From: an uncultured Anaerobutyricum sp. | GTDB lineage: Bacteria; Bacillota; Clostridia; Lachnospirales; Lachnospiraceae | NCBI GenBank assembly: GCA_934317185.1 | Contig: CAKREJ010000015.1 | Location: forward strand, 1-26,123 | Length of the DNA stretch: 26,123 nucleotides | Direction of reading: 5' to 3' | Shown: positions 7,756-15,854 of the stretch, piece after piece | Layout of the letters: each line of letters begins with the position of its first letter | How positions within the stretch are numbered: the first letter of the stretch is position 1 | Program-made: the position numbers and the translations under genes | The notes under the pieces: generated by a model | What the model was told of the DNA's origin: nothing | The model's database searches: none | What the model saw: only the letters and a program-made list of their open reading frames with translations

Positions 7756-9348
7756 TTAAAACTTTGCATAAATAAAGTCTGCAACACCCCATCCCGGACC
7801 GTAGGCTCCGGCTGTGATAACTAATATAACCGGAATCATATAGAGTATCCAACGTACCGGTAAAGGCTGTCTGAGAATGAGTTCTCGAATGGAGGCTCCT
7901 TTTTCCTGCTGTTTTCCGATAATATAAAGAAAAATAATACTAAGACCAATAAGGAAAAAGTCCAGCTTAAATAATCCACCACAGTTAAAGGCAAGCTGCC
8001 AGAAAGTGCTCTTTCCGTTCCACGGACAAAATACAGATGTAAGCATTGAAAATGCGGTTGTAATATTTTTAGCACGGAAAATAAGCATACCGATATTTAC
8101 AAGAATAAAGGTGCGGACTACCTGCATTGTATGGTACCAGGAAGCACTTCGATCGATCTTGTATTTGCTGCAAAAAGCCTGAAAAGCCGGTTCAAGGAGC
8201 ATTCCGAGAACCATAATGACATAGTAATACAGACCATACACAATATATTTCCATTCAGCACCATGCCAGATTCCGTTTCCAAACCAGACAGCAAATAATG
8301 CAAAAATGCCGGGAATAGTAGAAGCGTAGTAGCGGTTCATATGTTTTCGACAACTTTGGCTGAACTTTTGGAAATGGGTTCCGAGAGAGATTGGATAAAA
8401 GATATAATCTTTGAACCATGCACCTAAAGTAATATGCCATCTACGCCAAAAATCATTAACGGAAGTGGCGAAAAATGGACGTTTGAAGTTCTCTTCCAGA
8501 GTAATTCCGAAAAGCTGTGCACTTCCTCTGGCAATATTAATACAGCCGGCAAAATCCATGTAAAGCTGAAATGTATATAAAAGAATTGCCATGAGAACAG
8601 GGAAACCAGAGTATTTTTCGTGATTTGCAAAAATAGCACGGACATACATATTTACACGGTCAGAAAGAAGTACCTTCTGAAAAAGTCCCCATGTAATAAG
8701 CTGTGCACCAAAACAAAACTGTTTGTAGTCAAAACGATGTTCTGCTTTTAATTCCTCACCAAGCTGGCCATAGCGGGAGATGGGACCTTCTGTGATAATT
8801 GGAAAGAAAATCAAAAACAGCAACAGACGCAGGTAATTTTTTTCGGCTTTACATACTCCCCGTGCAACGTCTGTTACATAGCTGATGGCAGACAGAGTAT
8901 AGAAGGAAATTCCAAGAGGTAGAAAGATGTCTAAGAATGGAATCCGGGTGGAGATATGTAAGGCATTAAAAAGTGTATTTATATTTTCACCAAAAAAGTT
9001 GAAATACTTCGTTGTAAATAAAATACCGAAATTAATAAGGCATAGTAATGCGATGATATATCGGTTTCTGGTTGTTGTTTTACTCTTTAATTCCTTTCTG
9101 GCACTACGGTCTAAACCTTTCTTTTTTAACTTGAACTGTTCGTTAAGATATTCAATGATTCTCGCACCAAGATAAATGGTTGCCGTTGTAAATAAGACAA
9201 CGACAACCAGGTTCTTCATCGCAAGAATATAAAACAGCAGGCTCGAAAAAAGAAGACCGACCCAACGTCGTTTCAGGGGAAGTATGTAATAAAGGATTAC
9301 ACTCCCGCCAAGAAAAGGAAATAGATAGAGCCATGAATTATACTGCAT
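7756..9348 (-). CDS. MBOAT-family acyltransferase (DltB/AlgI-like)
   Basis: This is a 530-residue polytopic membrane protein of the MBOAT family. These proteins move activated acyl groups across or within the membrane onto polysaccharides, teichoic acids or lipids. It starts with the AlgI-like NSWLYLFPFL and contains the signature FWRRWHITLGAWFKDYIFYP (about 300-319). The catalytic motif is GNGIWHGAEWKY with His362. Classical DltB is about 400 residues, so this longer form is closer in size to AlgI/PatA-type O-acyltransferases, though the neighbouring carrier protein and ligase argue for a DltB-like donor. It starts 8 bases after the carrier gene, with its ribosome binding site overlapping that gene's end, which indicates tight coupling. 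Confidence 0.9.
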   Translation of the reverse strand: MQYNSWLYLFPFLGGSVILYYILPLKRRWVGLLFSSLLFYILAMKNLVVVVLFTTATIYLGARIIEYLNEQFKLKKKGLDRSARKELKSKTTTRNRYIIALLCLINFGILFTTKYFNFFGENINTLFNALHISTRIPFLDIFLPLGISFYTLSAISYVTDVARGVCKAEKNYLRLLLFLIFFPIITEGPISRYGQLGEELKAEHRFDYKQFCFGAQLITWGLFQKVLLSDRVNMYVRAIFANHEKYSGFPVLMAILLYTFQLYMDFAGCINIARGSAQLFGITLEENFKRPFFATSVNDFWRRWHITLGAWFKDYIFYPISLGTHFQKFSQSCRKHMNRYYASTIPGIFALFAVWFGNGIWHGAEWKYIVYGLYYYVIMVLGMLLEPAFQAFCSKYKIDRSASWYHTMQVVRTFILVNIGMLIFRAKNITTAFSMLTSVFCPWNGKSTFWQLAFNCGGLFKLDFFLIGLSIIFLYIIGKQQEKGASIRELILRQPLPVRWILYMIPVILVITAGAYGPGWGVADFIYAKF

Positions 9349-9356
9349 ATTCTCAC

Positions 9357-9587
9357 CTACTCATCTTCTAAAATTTCCTGAACCATATTGTAAATACTCT
9401 CTGCAGATTTAAAGTTTTCCGGCTTAATATAAGGCAGAGTGATATTGATATCGAATTCATCATTCAGTTCAGATACAAGCTGGAGAATCTCCATAGATTC
9501 TAAAAGATGTTCCTCGATAAAGTCTGTAGATGCTGCGAAATCCACACCGGGTTTAATCGTTTCTAAAATTTCAAGAATAGTGTCCAT
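9357..9587 (-). CDS. Acyl carrier protein of the dlt-like cassette (DltC-like)
   Basis: This small acidic protein of 76 residues has the four-helix carrier look. The presumed phosphopantetheine attachment site is Ser31 in HLLESMEILQLV; most carrier proteins have DSL or DSM here, so the Asp is replaced by Glu. The ATG at 9587 is preferred because it is 8 bases from GGAGG; another ATG at 9593 is only 2 bases from it. It lies between the adenylating enzyme and the MBOAT gene, so it should carry the activated acid as a thioester to the membrane. The order ligase-carrier-MBOAT-SGNH differs from the usual dltA-B-C-D. Confidence 0.85.
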   Translation of the reverse strand: MDTILEILETIKPGVDFAASTDFIEEHLLESMEILQLVSELNDEFDINITLPYIKPENFKSAESIYNMVQEILEDE

Positions 9588-9698
9588 AATCATTTCCTCC
9601 GTAAAGTTCTTTATAAATTTTCTTTTTGTATGTTTAAAGACTCATACTGTCATAAGTTATATAGCGTCAGTAATCATTTATAATGAATGTTTTTAAAA

Positions 9699-11213
9699 TC
9701 AGCTTTCTGAAAGAAGCTTCTGCTTCAAAAGTTTCCTGTCAATCTTTCCGTTTGCATTGTACGGCATTTGTTTCACACGAATAAACTTAGTGGGCCGCAT
9801 ATAAGCAGGAAGCTTGTCGGATATGGTTTTAGAAAGAACCTCCTGTTTAAGCTTTCCCTGATAGAACAGAATAATCTGGTCGGTTGACTCAAGATAGATG
9901 CATACACAGGAATGAATCTCCGGTAAAGCTCCGATCGCTGCCTCAATCTCTCCCGGTTCAATACGATACCCCATATGTTTGATCTGGAAGTCTTTTCTTC
10001 CCTGATACCTCAAAAGTCCGTCTTCACCTCTGTATACGAGGTCACCGGTACGATATACTGTCTCAGGATAGGCATCATTTAACGGATTCTGAATAAAGAC
10101 TTCCGAAGTTTTTTCAGGATTATGGTAATAACCGTCCGCAAGAAATGGTCCTCTTGCGAGAAGCTCTCCCTGCATAGCTTCTTTACCATCATCATCTATA
10201 ATAATTAAATCACAATTATCACAGGCAACACCGATAGGAAGCGTTTCTTCATCGGAAAATGTCCGGTTTACTACATAATAACTGCAGATATCTGTTGTTT
10301 CGGTAGGACCGAAGAGATTCGCATAAAGAATATCCGGAAGAGCCTTTCTCCAGTAATTTAACTGTTTTACCGGCATAACTTCTCCGGCAAACAATACCAT
10401 CTTGAGATATTCCGGTTTGATATAGGTAAAAGTATCCCAGTTCGCAACGATATTCAGTGCGGAAGGAACCCAGTAAATAGTATTTACTTTAAACTTGTTC
10501 AGATATTCGATAAGCTGCATTGGAAAGGAAAAATACTTCTTTGGAATAATCTGATAGGTAGCTCCGGTACAAAGTGATGCATAAAGATCGGAAACGGACA
10601 TACTGAAATATAACGGAGTCTGACTTCCGAATATGGTAGTCTCCTTAATGTCAAATGCATGAATAAACCAATTACTGTATGAAATTAATGCACGATGACT
10701 GATCACAGTACCTTTGGGCTGACCGGTAGAACCGGAAGTATAAAGAATATAAGCTGGGTCGGCCCCGGTCATCTGACTGCGTAACCTTCCTAAAAGCTTT
10801 ACATCTATATCGGTAGAAGAACTATCTTCTATATAAAAGGTTTTAATGGAAGCACTTATAGCTTCCATATTTTTATCTTTGTCAATACCGCTTCTGTCGG
10901 TGAGAAGTGCTGCGGGCTGTAATGTTTCAAAAATGCGTTGAACACGTTCTACAGGCATATGTGTATCAAGAACAACATAGAAATTACCACTGTAAAGAAC
11001 GCTGAGCATTGCGGCTACTAAAGCTGGATTCTTATCAATATAGATAGCGACAGGCACACGATGCTGTTTTAATTCAGAAGCAATCATAGTACCGGCCTGC
11101 TGGCTTTTTCTTTTTAAAGCTTTAAAAGTAACAGAAGAAGTCTCATCTGCTACGGCTATATTATCCGGAAACTTCTTACAAGCTTCCTCAAAGTGTTGTA
11201 ATATATTTTTCAT
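9699..11213 (-). CDS. DltA-like adenylation enzyme with altered substrate pocket
   Basis: This 504-residue ANL-superfamily enzyme should activate a carboxylic acid with ATP and load it on the neighbouring carrier. Core motifs are complete: ILYTSGSTGQPKG (from about 156), NLFGPTET (299-306), YRTGDL, GYRIEPGEIE and NANGKIDR with catalytic Lys490. It aligns closely with DltA over FAGEVMPV (DltA FCGEVLPV). Two substrate residues differ: the Asp that binds the alpha-amino group (Asp197 in Bacillus cereus DltA) is Ser204, and Cys269, which favours D-alanine, is Ala276. Both keep the same 7-residue offset, supporting the alignment. A substrate other than D-alanine is therefore likely. I start at the ATG at 11213 after AGGGGAG; an in-frame ATG at 11261 has no ribosome binding site. 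It is the first gene of the cassette. Confidence 0.85.
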   Translation of the reverse strand: MKNILQHFEEACKKFPDNIAVADETSSVTFKALKRKSQQAGTMIASELKQHRVPVAIYIDKNPALVAAMLSVLYSGNFYVVLDTHMPVERVQRIFETLQPAALLTDRSGIDKDKNMEAISASIKTFYIEDSSSTDIDVKLLGRLRSQMTGADPAYILYTSGSTGQPKGTVISHRALISYSNWFIHAFDIKETTIFGSQTPLYFSMSVSDLYASLCTGATYQIIPKKYFSFPMQLIEYLNKFKVNTIYWVPSALNIVANWDTFTYIKPEYLKMVLFAGEVMPVKQLNYWRKALPDILYANLFGPTETTDICSYYVVNRTFSDEETLPIGVACDNCDLIIIDDDGKEAMQGELLARGPFLADGYYHNPEKTSEVFIQNPLNDAYPETVYRTGDLVYRGEDGLLRYQGRKDFQIKHMGYRIEPGEIEAAIGALPEIHSCVCIYLESTDQIILFYQGKLKQEVLSKTISDKLPAYMRPTKFIRVKQMPYNANGKIDRKLLKQKLLSES

Positions 11214-11366
11214 TGGTAATGTACTCCCCTGATCATATTTATAGCTTCGAATCGTTAGCATAAGCTATATTTAAAATTTAGCAGGTAAATCTTAAGTATA
11301 AGGCAAAGTAAATCTAAATCATTCTTAAGAAGTGACATCTTGGGACTATCTATTTCCCGACAGTCC

Positions 11367-11387
11367 ATCTTCTTGCTGGAAGAAGAT
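11367..11387. other. Small perfect hairpin in the divergent spacer
   Basis: ATCTTCTT and AAGAAGAT form an 8-bp perfect inverted repeat with a 5-base loop, next to a weaker GGACT/AGTCC pair. It lies in the 261-base space between the dlt-like cassette and the divergent small membrane gene. It could be an operator or part of a leader, but no clear promoter is visible on either strand here. Confidence 0.35.
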
Positions 11388-11474
11388 AAAATATTACATA
11401 TATTTTACAGTAAATTCTGTTTTGATTTTACATCGGCGTGCTAAAGTCATAGCATAAAAGAAAAGGATGAATGG

Positions 11475-11732
11475 GTGATGGAAGTGAAAGAAATTTATAA
11501 ATTATCAGGGGTTATTCATAAATTAGCCGGATGGAAGTTGGAAAATATTTTTCTGTTTTTAAATACTGTTTTCTGGGCAGTGCTTGCATTTGTGATCGGA
11601 ATTGCAGGTTTTTGTCTGGCAACAGGAACGATAGCAGGGCATGGAGTGATATTATTTTGTATAGTGGGATATACGGGAATGATTATAGGATTTTTTGGCG
11701 GAAGTTATTATTTATATAGAAAAGATGAATAA
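11475..11732 (+). CDS. Small membrane protein with two transmembrane helices, unknown function
   Basis: This 85-residue protein has a short charged cytoplasmic start (MEVKEIYKLSG) and two hydrophobic segments at about 30-50 and 57-78, ending in a basic-acidic tail (YLYRKDE). I do not recognise a family. A GTG at 11475 sits 7 bases after AAAAGGA, and an ATG follows at 11478; either could start translation. It is divergent from the dlt-like cassette and followed by a terminator hairpin at 11838-11857, so it seems to be a stand-alone gene. A role linked to the neighbouring surface-modification genes is possible only by position. Confidence 0.7.
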   Translation: MMEVKEIYKLSGVIHKLAGWKLENIFLFLNTVFWAVLAFVIGIAGFCLATGTIAGHGVILFCIVGYTGMIIGFFGGSYYLYRKDE

Positions 11733-11769
11733 ATAATCGGTTTCGTTAATTAAATTAAGAACAAACAAA

Positions 11770-11905
11770 ACGAAAAAAACAAATAAAAAAATAAAAAGCA
11801 GATACTGGTAAAATGTGATATTCGCTGCTATGTGAAGAATGCCTGTCGGCATTTTTTGGCACGAACTTATATTTTTCCTGTGTCTCTTTTTTTATTTTTT
11901 GCTGG
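11770..11905 (+). repeat. Possible degenerate palindromic element E, containing a terminator
   Basis: This AT-rich stretch resembles elements A-D. It has A/T arms around 11780-11807 and 11877-11900 that could pair, and a core with TTCGCTGC and GAATGC that recalls the shared TCGCTGC and GAATGC of the family. Within it, AATGCC (11838-11843) and GGCATT (11848-11853) form a simple terminator followed by TTTT. Similarity is weak, so membership is uncertain. The remaining gene-free DNA up to 12112 shows nothing definite. Confidence 0.35.
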
Positions 11906-12112
11906 TTAAATCTATAAAAAAGTTATTTTGTTTTCTGTAAAGAAACGGGTATGTGCTTTTCAAACGAAAATACTATTTTGTATACATTACTTTTGAAAGC
12001 AATACTGCTATATATATTTACAAAAGTAAAAATATAAACGAAAATATTACTAAAAAAACAGTGCAATATTTGGTTATATTGAAAGAATGTAAAAATAGTA
12101 GCCATGTTTTTG

Positions 12113-12141
12113 TTGACAATATGGGGGAGAGATTTTATAAT
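12113..12141 (+). promoter_or_regulatory. Strong promoter upstream of the SorC-type regulator
   Basis: A perfect TTGACA (12113-12118) and perfect TATAAT (12136-12141) are separated by 17 bases. Transcription would begin near 12148, only about 20 bases before the start codon, with GGGAGGG as the ribosome binding site. Confidence 0.88.
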
Positions 12142-12167
12142 AGAGATAAATACGGGAGGGATGAATT

Positions 12168-13115
12168 ATGAGAAAGGTAATTGACGATCCACGTCTGATG
12201 GTTCGGGTATGTGATTTGTATTATAATCAGAATATTAGTCAACAGCAGATTGCCAAAGATCTGAATTTGTCCAGACCTACGGTATCCAGAGTTTTGGCAC
12301 TGGCTAAAGAACAGGGTATCGTAAAGATTAGCATTTCAAATGTGAATGCAGTGGAGCATTGGGAGCTTGAAAGAAAGCTTGAGAAGAAGTTTGGACTTCA
12401 CGAAGTGATTATTGTCGGTGAAGGTTCTTCGGAGCATGAGATGAAGAAAGCGTTAGGAGAGGCAGCGGCCCGCTATCTGGAATATACGATCAAGGACGGG
12501 AATACCGTAGGTGTTTCTATGGGTTCTACCTTATTTGAGGTTGTTTCTCATGTAATGCATCCGGCAGCGAAGAGAGTTACATTTGTTCCATTAGTCGGTG
12601 GTGTCGGAAGAGTTCGGATGGAACTTCATGCGAACAGTCTGGCTGAGTCACTGTCCCGTATATATGATGGGAAGTTTGTTCCGTTACATGCACCTGCACG
12701 AGTTTCAAGCCGAAATATCCGTGATGAGCTTTTAAAGGAAGAGAGCTTGCTTCCGGCAATACGTCTTACACAAAGATTAGATATTGCCGTAGTGGGTATC
12801 GGTTATCCGAATGAGAAGTCAGCGATCATGGCAACCGGATATTTTAAGGAGAATGAGATAGAATCATTAATAGACCGTCAAGTTGCAGGAGAGCTGTGTA
12901 TGCAGTTTTATGATATTAACGGAGATACTTCTTCTTATGAAGATGATAATAATGTTATCGGAATGGATATTGCGAAGTTACGTTCCGTTCCACGCTCTAT
13001 CGGTATTGTCGGAGGAATTGAGAAGCTCCGGGCGATAAAGGGAGCTATTAATGGACATTATATCAATACGTTGATTACAGATATTCGATGTGCAGAGGCA
13101 TTGATATCTGAATAA
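12168..13115 (+). CDS. SorC-family sugar-responsive transcriptional regulator
   Basis: This 315-residue protein has an N-terminal helix-turn-helix (about residues 20-45, NISQQQIAKDLNLSRPTVSR) and a C-terminal SorC sugar-phosphate-binding domain (about 60-315) with VGVSMGSTLFEVV and PLVGGVGRVRMELHANSLA. Family members bind phosphorylated sugars or polyols and control adjacent catabolic operons; DeoR, SorC, CggR and the erythritol regulator EryD are known examples. It is the first gene of a same-strand run that includes two RpiB-like isomerases and an FGGY kinase, so it most likely controls that run and probably itself. The 95-base gap to the next gene would be a natural operator site. Effector unknown. 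Confidence 0.9.
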   Translation: MRKVIDDPRLMVRVCDLYYNQNISQQQIAKDLNLSRPTVSRVLALAKEQGIVKISISNVNAVEHWELERKLEKKFGLHEVIIVGEGSSEHEMKKALGEAAARYLEYTIKDGNTVGVSMGSTLFEVVSHVMHPAAKRVTFVPLVGGVGRVRMELHANSLAESLSRIYDGKFVPLHAPARVSSRNIRDELLKEESLLPAIRLTQRLDIAVVGIGYPNEKSAIMATGYFKENEIESLIDRQVAGELCMQFYDINGDTSSYEDDNNVIGMDIAKLRSVPRSIGIVGGIEKLRAIKGAINGHYINTLITDIRCAEALISE

Positions 13116-13210
13116 TAAATAATGATGCAGAAGTTATAAATTCTGTCGGATAGGCAGATATAGCATCAGAATATATCCAGTTCATATTTTTTATCAAGGG
13201 GGTAAATATC

Positions 13211-14389
13211 ATGGATGAAATTCTTAACCTGTCAATTAACGAGATGCCACAAACTGAGTTTGATTGTTCTTGCGGAAAGCATCACAACTTTAGCGTACAT
13301 GATATGTCAATTCGAAAGGGAGCTATCGAAGATTTACCTAAGATGGCAGAGCCATTTAAAGATGGTAAGATTCTTGTAGTATTTGATAATCATACTTATG
13401 AAGTGGCTGGAAAGAGAGCTGTAGAGCTTTTAAAAGAGAACGGATTTAATGTGAAAGAACTGTTATTTGATACAGGAGATGACATTTTAATTCCGGATGA
13501 GAAGACTTTAGGAAGAATCGTACAGGAGCAGGATTTAGATACAAGTCTTATGGTAGCCGTTGGTTCCGGTGTTATCAATGACTCAGTTAAGTTTGTAACT
13601 TCCCGTTCAGGACTTCCATATATTATTGTTGCAACTGCCCCATCTATGGATGGATATGTAGCTGATGGAGCACCGATCTTTTCACAGGGATATAAGTATT
13701 CTCCGGTAGCACATCTTACATATGGTCTTGTTGGAGATACAGATATTTTAAAAACTGCACCACAGGATCTGATTCAGGCAGGTTATGGTGATGTTGTTGG
13801 TAAGATCACAGCAATTGCTGACTGGGATTTATCTGTTAAGGCGAATAATGATTATCGTTGCGATACCTGTGTTACATTAGTTAACAGAGCATTGGATAAA
13901 TGTTTTGCAAAAGCAGAAGGTTTAAAGGACAGAGATCCGGAATCTCTTGGAGCATTACTGGAAGCATTAACTCTGACAGGTGTTGCCATGGCATTAGTTA
14001 ATATTTCACGTCCGGCATCCGGAGCAGAGCATATGTTATCTCACTTCTGGGAGATGGATTACATTGCAAGAGGTCTTAATCCAAACCATCATGGTATTCA
14101 GGTTGGTGTTGCAACACCGATCATCGCACGTTTCTTTGAAGAATTAGCAGATATTCTTCCGGAAGGAACCGGAGAGCTTTGTCCTTCTCATGAAGAGATA
14201 GAGGCACTTTTAGCAAAGGGCGGTGCACCAACAAGTCCAAAAGATATCGGAATTAATAAAGAACTGTTCCATGAAAGCTTACTGAAAGGATATACAGTAC
14301 GTCCTCGTTATTCTATCCTTCAGTTTGCAAAAGATAACGGTCGTCTGGAAGAGATAGCAGATAAGATTACAAAAGAGATTTATGGATAA
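13211..14389 (+). CDS. AraM/EgsA-type sn-glycerol-1-phosphate dehydrogenase family protein
   Basis: This 392-residue NAD(P)-dependent, metal-containing dehydrogenase belongs to the family that includes Bacillus AraM (sn-glycerol-1-phosphate to dihydroxyacetone phosphate) and archaeal EgsA. The nucleotide-binding motif VAVGSGVINDSVKF lies at about 114-127. Metal ligands expected for the family are visible: Asp in AGYGDVVGK (about 195), His in GAEHMLSHFWEM and His in NPNHHGIQVGV. The N-terminus has a CxCGxHH cluster. GGGGG-type Shine-Dalgarno sequence precedes the ATG. It is adjacent to an AraL-like phosphatase, as araL-araM are in Bacillus, but no arabinose genes are here. Because its neighbours are a sugar kinase and RpiB-like isomerases, it may oxidise another polyol phosphate in place of glycerol-1-phosphate. 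Confidence 0.85.
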   Translation: MDEILNLSINEMPQTEFDCSCGKHHNFSVHDMSIRKGAIEDLPKMAEPFKDGKILVVFDNHTYEVAGKRAVELLKENGFNVKELLFDTGDDILIPDEKTLGRIVQEQDLDTSLMVAVGSGVINDSVKFVTSRSGLPYIIVATAPSMDGYVADGAPIFSQGYKYSPVAHLTYGLVGDTDILKTAPQDLIQAGYGDVVGKITAIADWDLSVKANNDYRCDTCVTLVNRALDKCFAKAEGLKDRDPESLGALLEALTLTGVAMALVNISRPASGAEHMLSHFWEMDYIARGLNPNHHGIQVGVATPIIARFFEELADILPEGTGELCPSHEEIEALLAKGGAPTSPKDIGINKELFHESLLKGYTVRPRYSILQFAKDNGRLEEIADKITKEIYG

Positions 14390-14453
14390 AGAATAACATC
14401 AGGAATTTCATAATACAGGATTCCGATATATAACAGGTAAGGGGGTAGATTTT

Positions 14454-15248
14454 ATGCAGAAAAAGGAAGACGCATTAAAAGACGTTAAGTTATTTGTTCT
14501 TGATATGGATGGAACAGTATATTTAGGAGATCAGTTAATTGAAGGAGCTTTAGACTTCATAAGAGAAGTAGAAGCTTCCGAAGACAGAGATTTCATTTTC
14601 TTTACAAATAACGCTTCTCGTGTTCCGGCTGTTTATGTTGAAAAACTTCATAAGCTGGGATTAGATGTCGATGAGAGCAAGGTTGTGACTGCCGGAGATG
14701 TGTGTGCTGAATTCTTAAAAGTGAACTATCCCGGAGCAAAGGTTTATCTGAATGGTACTCCGGTTCTTGAGGAGAACTGGAAGGGAAAAGGAATCACGCT
14801 TGTAGAAGAAGATCCTGATGTTGCAGTGCAGAGCTTTGATACAACATTAACTTATCATAAGTTAGACAGAATCTGTCATTATGTAAGGAATGGAGTTCCT
14901 TTTATTGCGACACATATGGATACGAATTGTCCGACAGAGTACGGATTTATGCCAGATTGTGGAGCAATGTGCAGTCTTATCACAGATTCTACAGGTGTAA
15001 AGCCTCGCTTCCTCGGAAAACCATGGAAAGAAACCGTGGACATGGTAGCAGAAATTACAGGTTATAAACCAGAAGAGATGGCTTTTGTTGGTGATCGTCT
15101 TTATACAGATGTTGCAACGGGTGTTAATAATGGAGCGAAAGGCTTCCTTGTTTTAACTGGAGAAGCGGATATGCAGACCGTGGCAGAGTCGGATGTAGAG
15201 CCAACCTGTATTTATGATTCTTTAAATGAAATGAGAAAATATTTATAA
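14454..15248 (+). CDS. HAD-IIA phosphatase (NagD/AraL-like)
   Basis: This 264-residue cytoplasmic HAD-superfamily hydrolase has subclass IIA features. Motif I is LFVLDMDGTVYLGD (nucleophile Asp17, acid/base Asp19), motif II FFTNNASR is characteristic of the NagD group, a motif III Lys sits in FLGKPWKE, and motif IV is AFVGDRLYTDVATG. AraL of Bacillus and eukaryotic phosphoglycolate phosphatases belong here. It is separated by 64 bases from the AraM-like gene and 16 bases from the first isomerase gene, so it is part of the operon. In this context it may remove surplus or dead-end sugar phosphates that build up in the pathway. Exact substrate unknown. Confidence 0.88.
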   Translation: MQKKEDALKDVKLFVLDMDGTVYLGDQLIEGALDFIREVEASEDRDFIFFTNNASRVPAVYVEKLHKLGLDVDESKVVTAGDVCAEFLKVNYPGAKVYLNGTPVLEENWKGKGITLVEEDPDVAVQSFDTTLTYHKLDRICHYVRNGVPFIATHMDTNCPTEYGFMPDCGAMCSLITDSTGVKPRFLGKPWKETVDMVAEITGYKPEEMAFVGDRLYTDVATGVNNGAKGFLVLTGEADMQTVAESDVEPTCIYDSLNEMRKYL

Positions 15249-15264
15249 AAAGGAGAGTATAATA

Positions 15265-15702
15265 ATGAAAGTAGTATTCGGTTGTGATCCTAATGCAACA
15301 GATTTTAAATTACAGTTAATGGACTATGTAAAAGGTCTTGGACATGAAGTAGCAGACTTGGGAAGTGATGACCCTATTTATGCAAATACAGCAATTGAAG
15401 TAGCCAAAGCTGTAGCAGCAAAAGAATATGACAGAGGTATTATTCTTTGCGGAACCGGTATCGGTGTTTCTATCGCTGCAAACAAAGTAAAAGGTGCTTA
15501 CGCTGCATGTATCCATGATGTATATCAGGCACAGAGAGCACAGCTTTCTAATCAGGCAAATATCATTACAATGGGTTCACAGGTTATTGGAATCGAGCTT
15601 GCGAAGCAGCTTGTAAAAGAATATCTTTCTGTAGAATGGGATCCTAACTGCCGTTCTGTAGCTAAAGTGCAGAGAATTAAAGATTTCGAAAACGAACAAT
15701 AA
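15265..15702 (+). CDS. RpiB/LacAB-family isomerase, paralogue 1 (tetrulose-phosphate type?)
   Basis: This 145-residue sugar-phosphate isomerase has the family active site CGTGIGVSIAANK with Cys62 as the catalytic base. It differs from ribose-5-phosphate isomerase B in two places. The DH of RpiB near the N-terminus (GCDH) is GCDPN here, and the conserved His of the HNxAN segment is replaced (LSNQANIITMG, Asn96). The YPIYG-type motif is also changed (DPIYANTA). From memory, the pattern RAxLSNxAxIITMG resembles the RpiB-like D-erythrulose-4-phosphate isomerases of erythritol operons, but I cannot confirm this by alignment. It is well placed in the operon after AAAGGAGAG. Confidence is high for the family and low for the substrate. 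Confidence 0.82.
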   Translation: MKVVFGCDPNATDFKLQLMDYVKGLGHEVADLGSDDPIYANTAIEVAKAVAAKEYDRGIILCGTGIGVSIAANKVKGAYAACIHDVYQAQRAQLSNQANIITMGSQVIGIELAKQLVKEYLSVEWDPNCRSVAKVQRIKDFENEQ

Positions 15703-15854
15703 TTGATTTATCAGATTAAGATAAACGGTGATAAGCAGCAGATTCGCACTGTGTAAACAGAGCCTGGATCGCGGCTATCATGTGAAATAAAAGTGGGTAT
15801 TGGGTAGAGCAAATAGCATAATAAGAGTATGCTTTTAATGAAAGGAGTTACAAA

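Noticed and set aside
6721..11213. Simple call as a D-alanine teichoic acid operon (dltABCD)
   Set aside because: Gene content fits, but the ligase lacks both D-alanine pocket residues and the gene order and protein lengths differ, so the standard name would overstate what is known.
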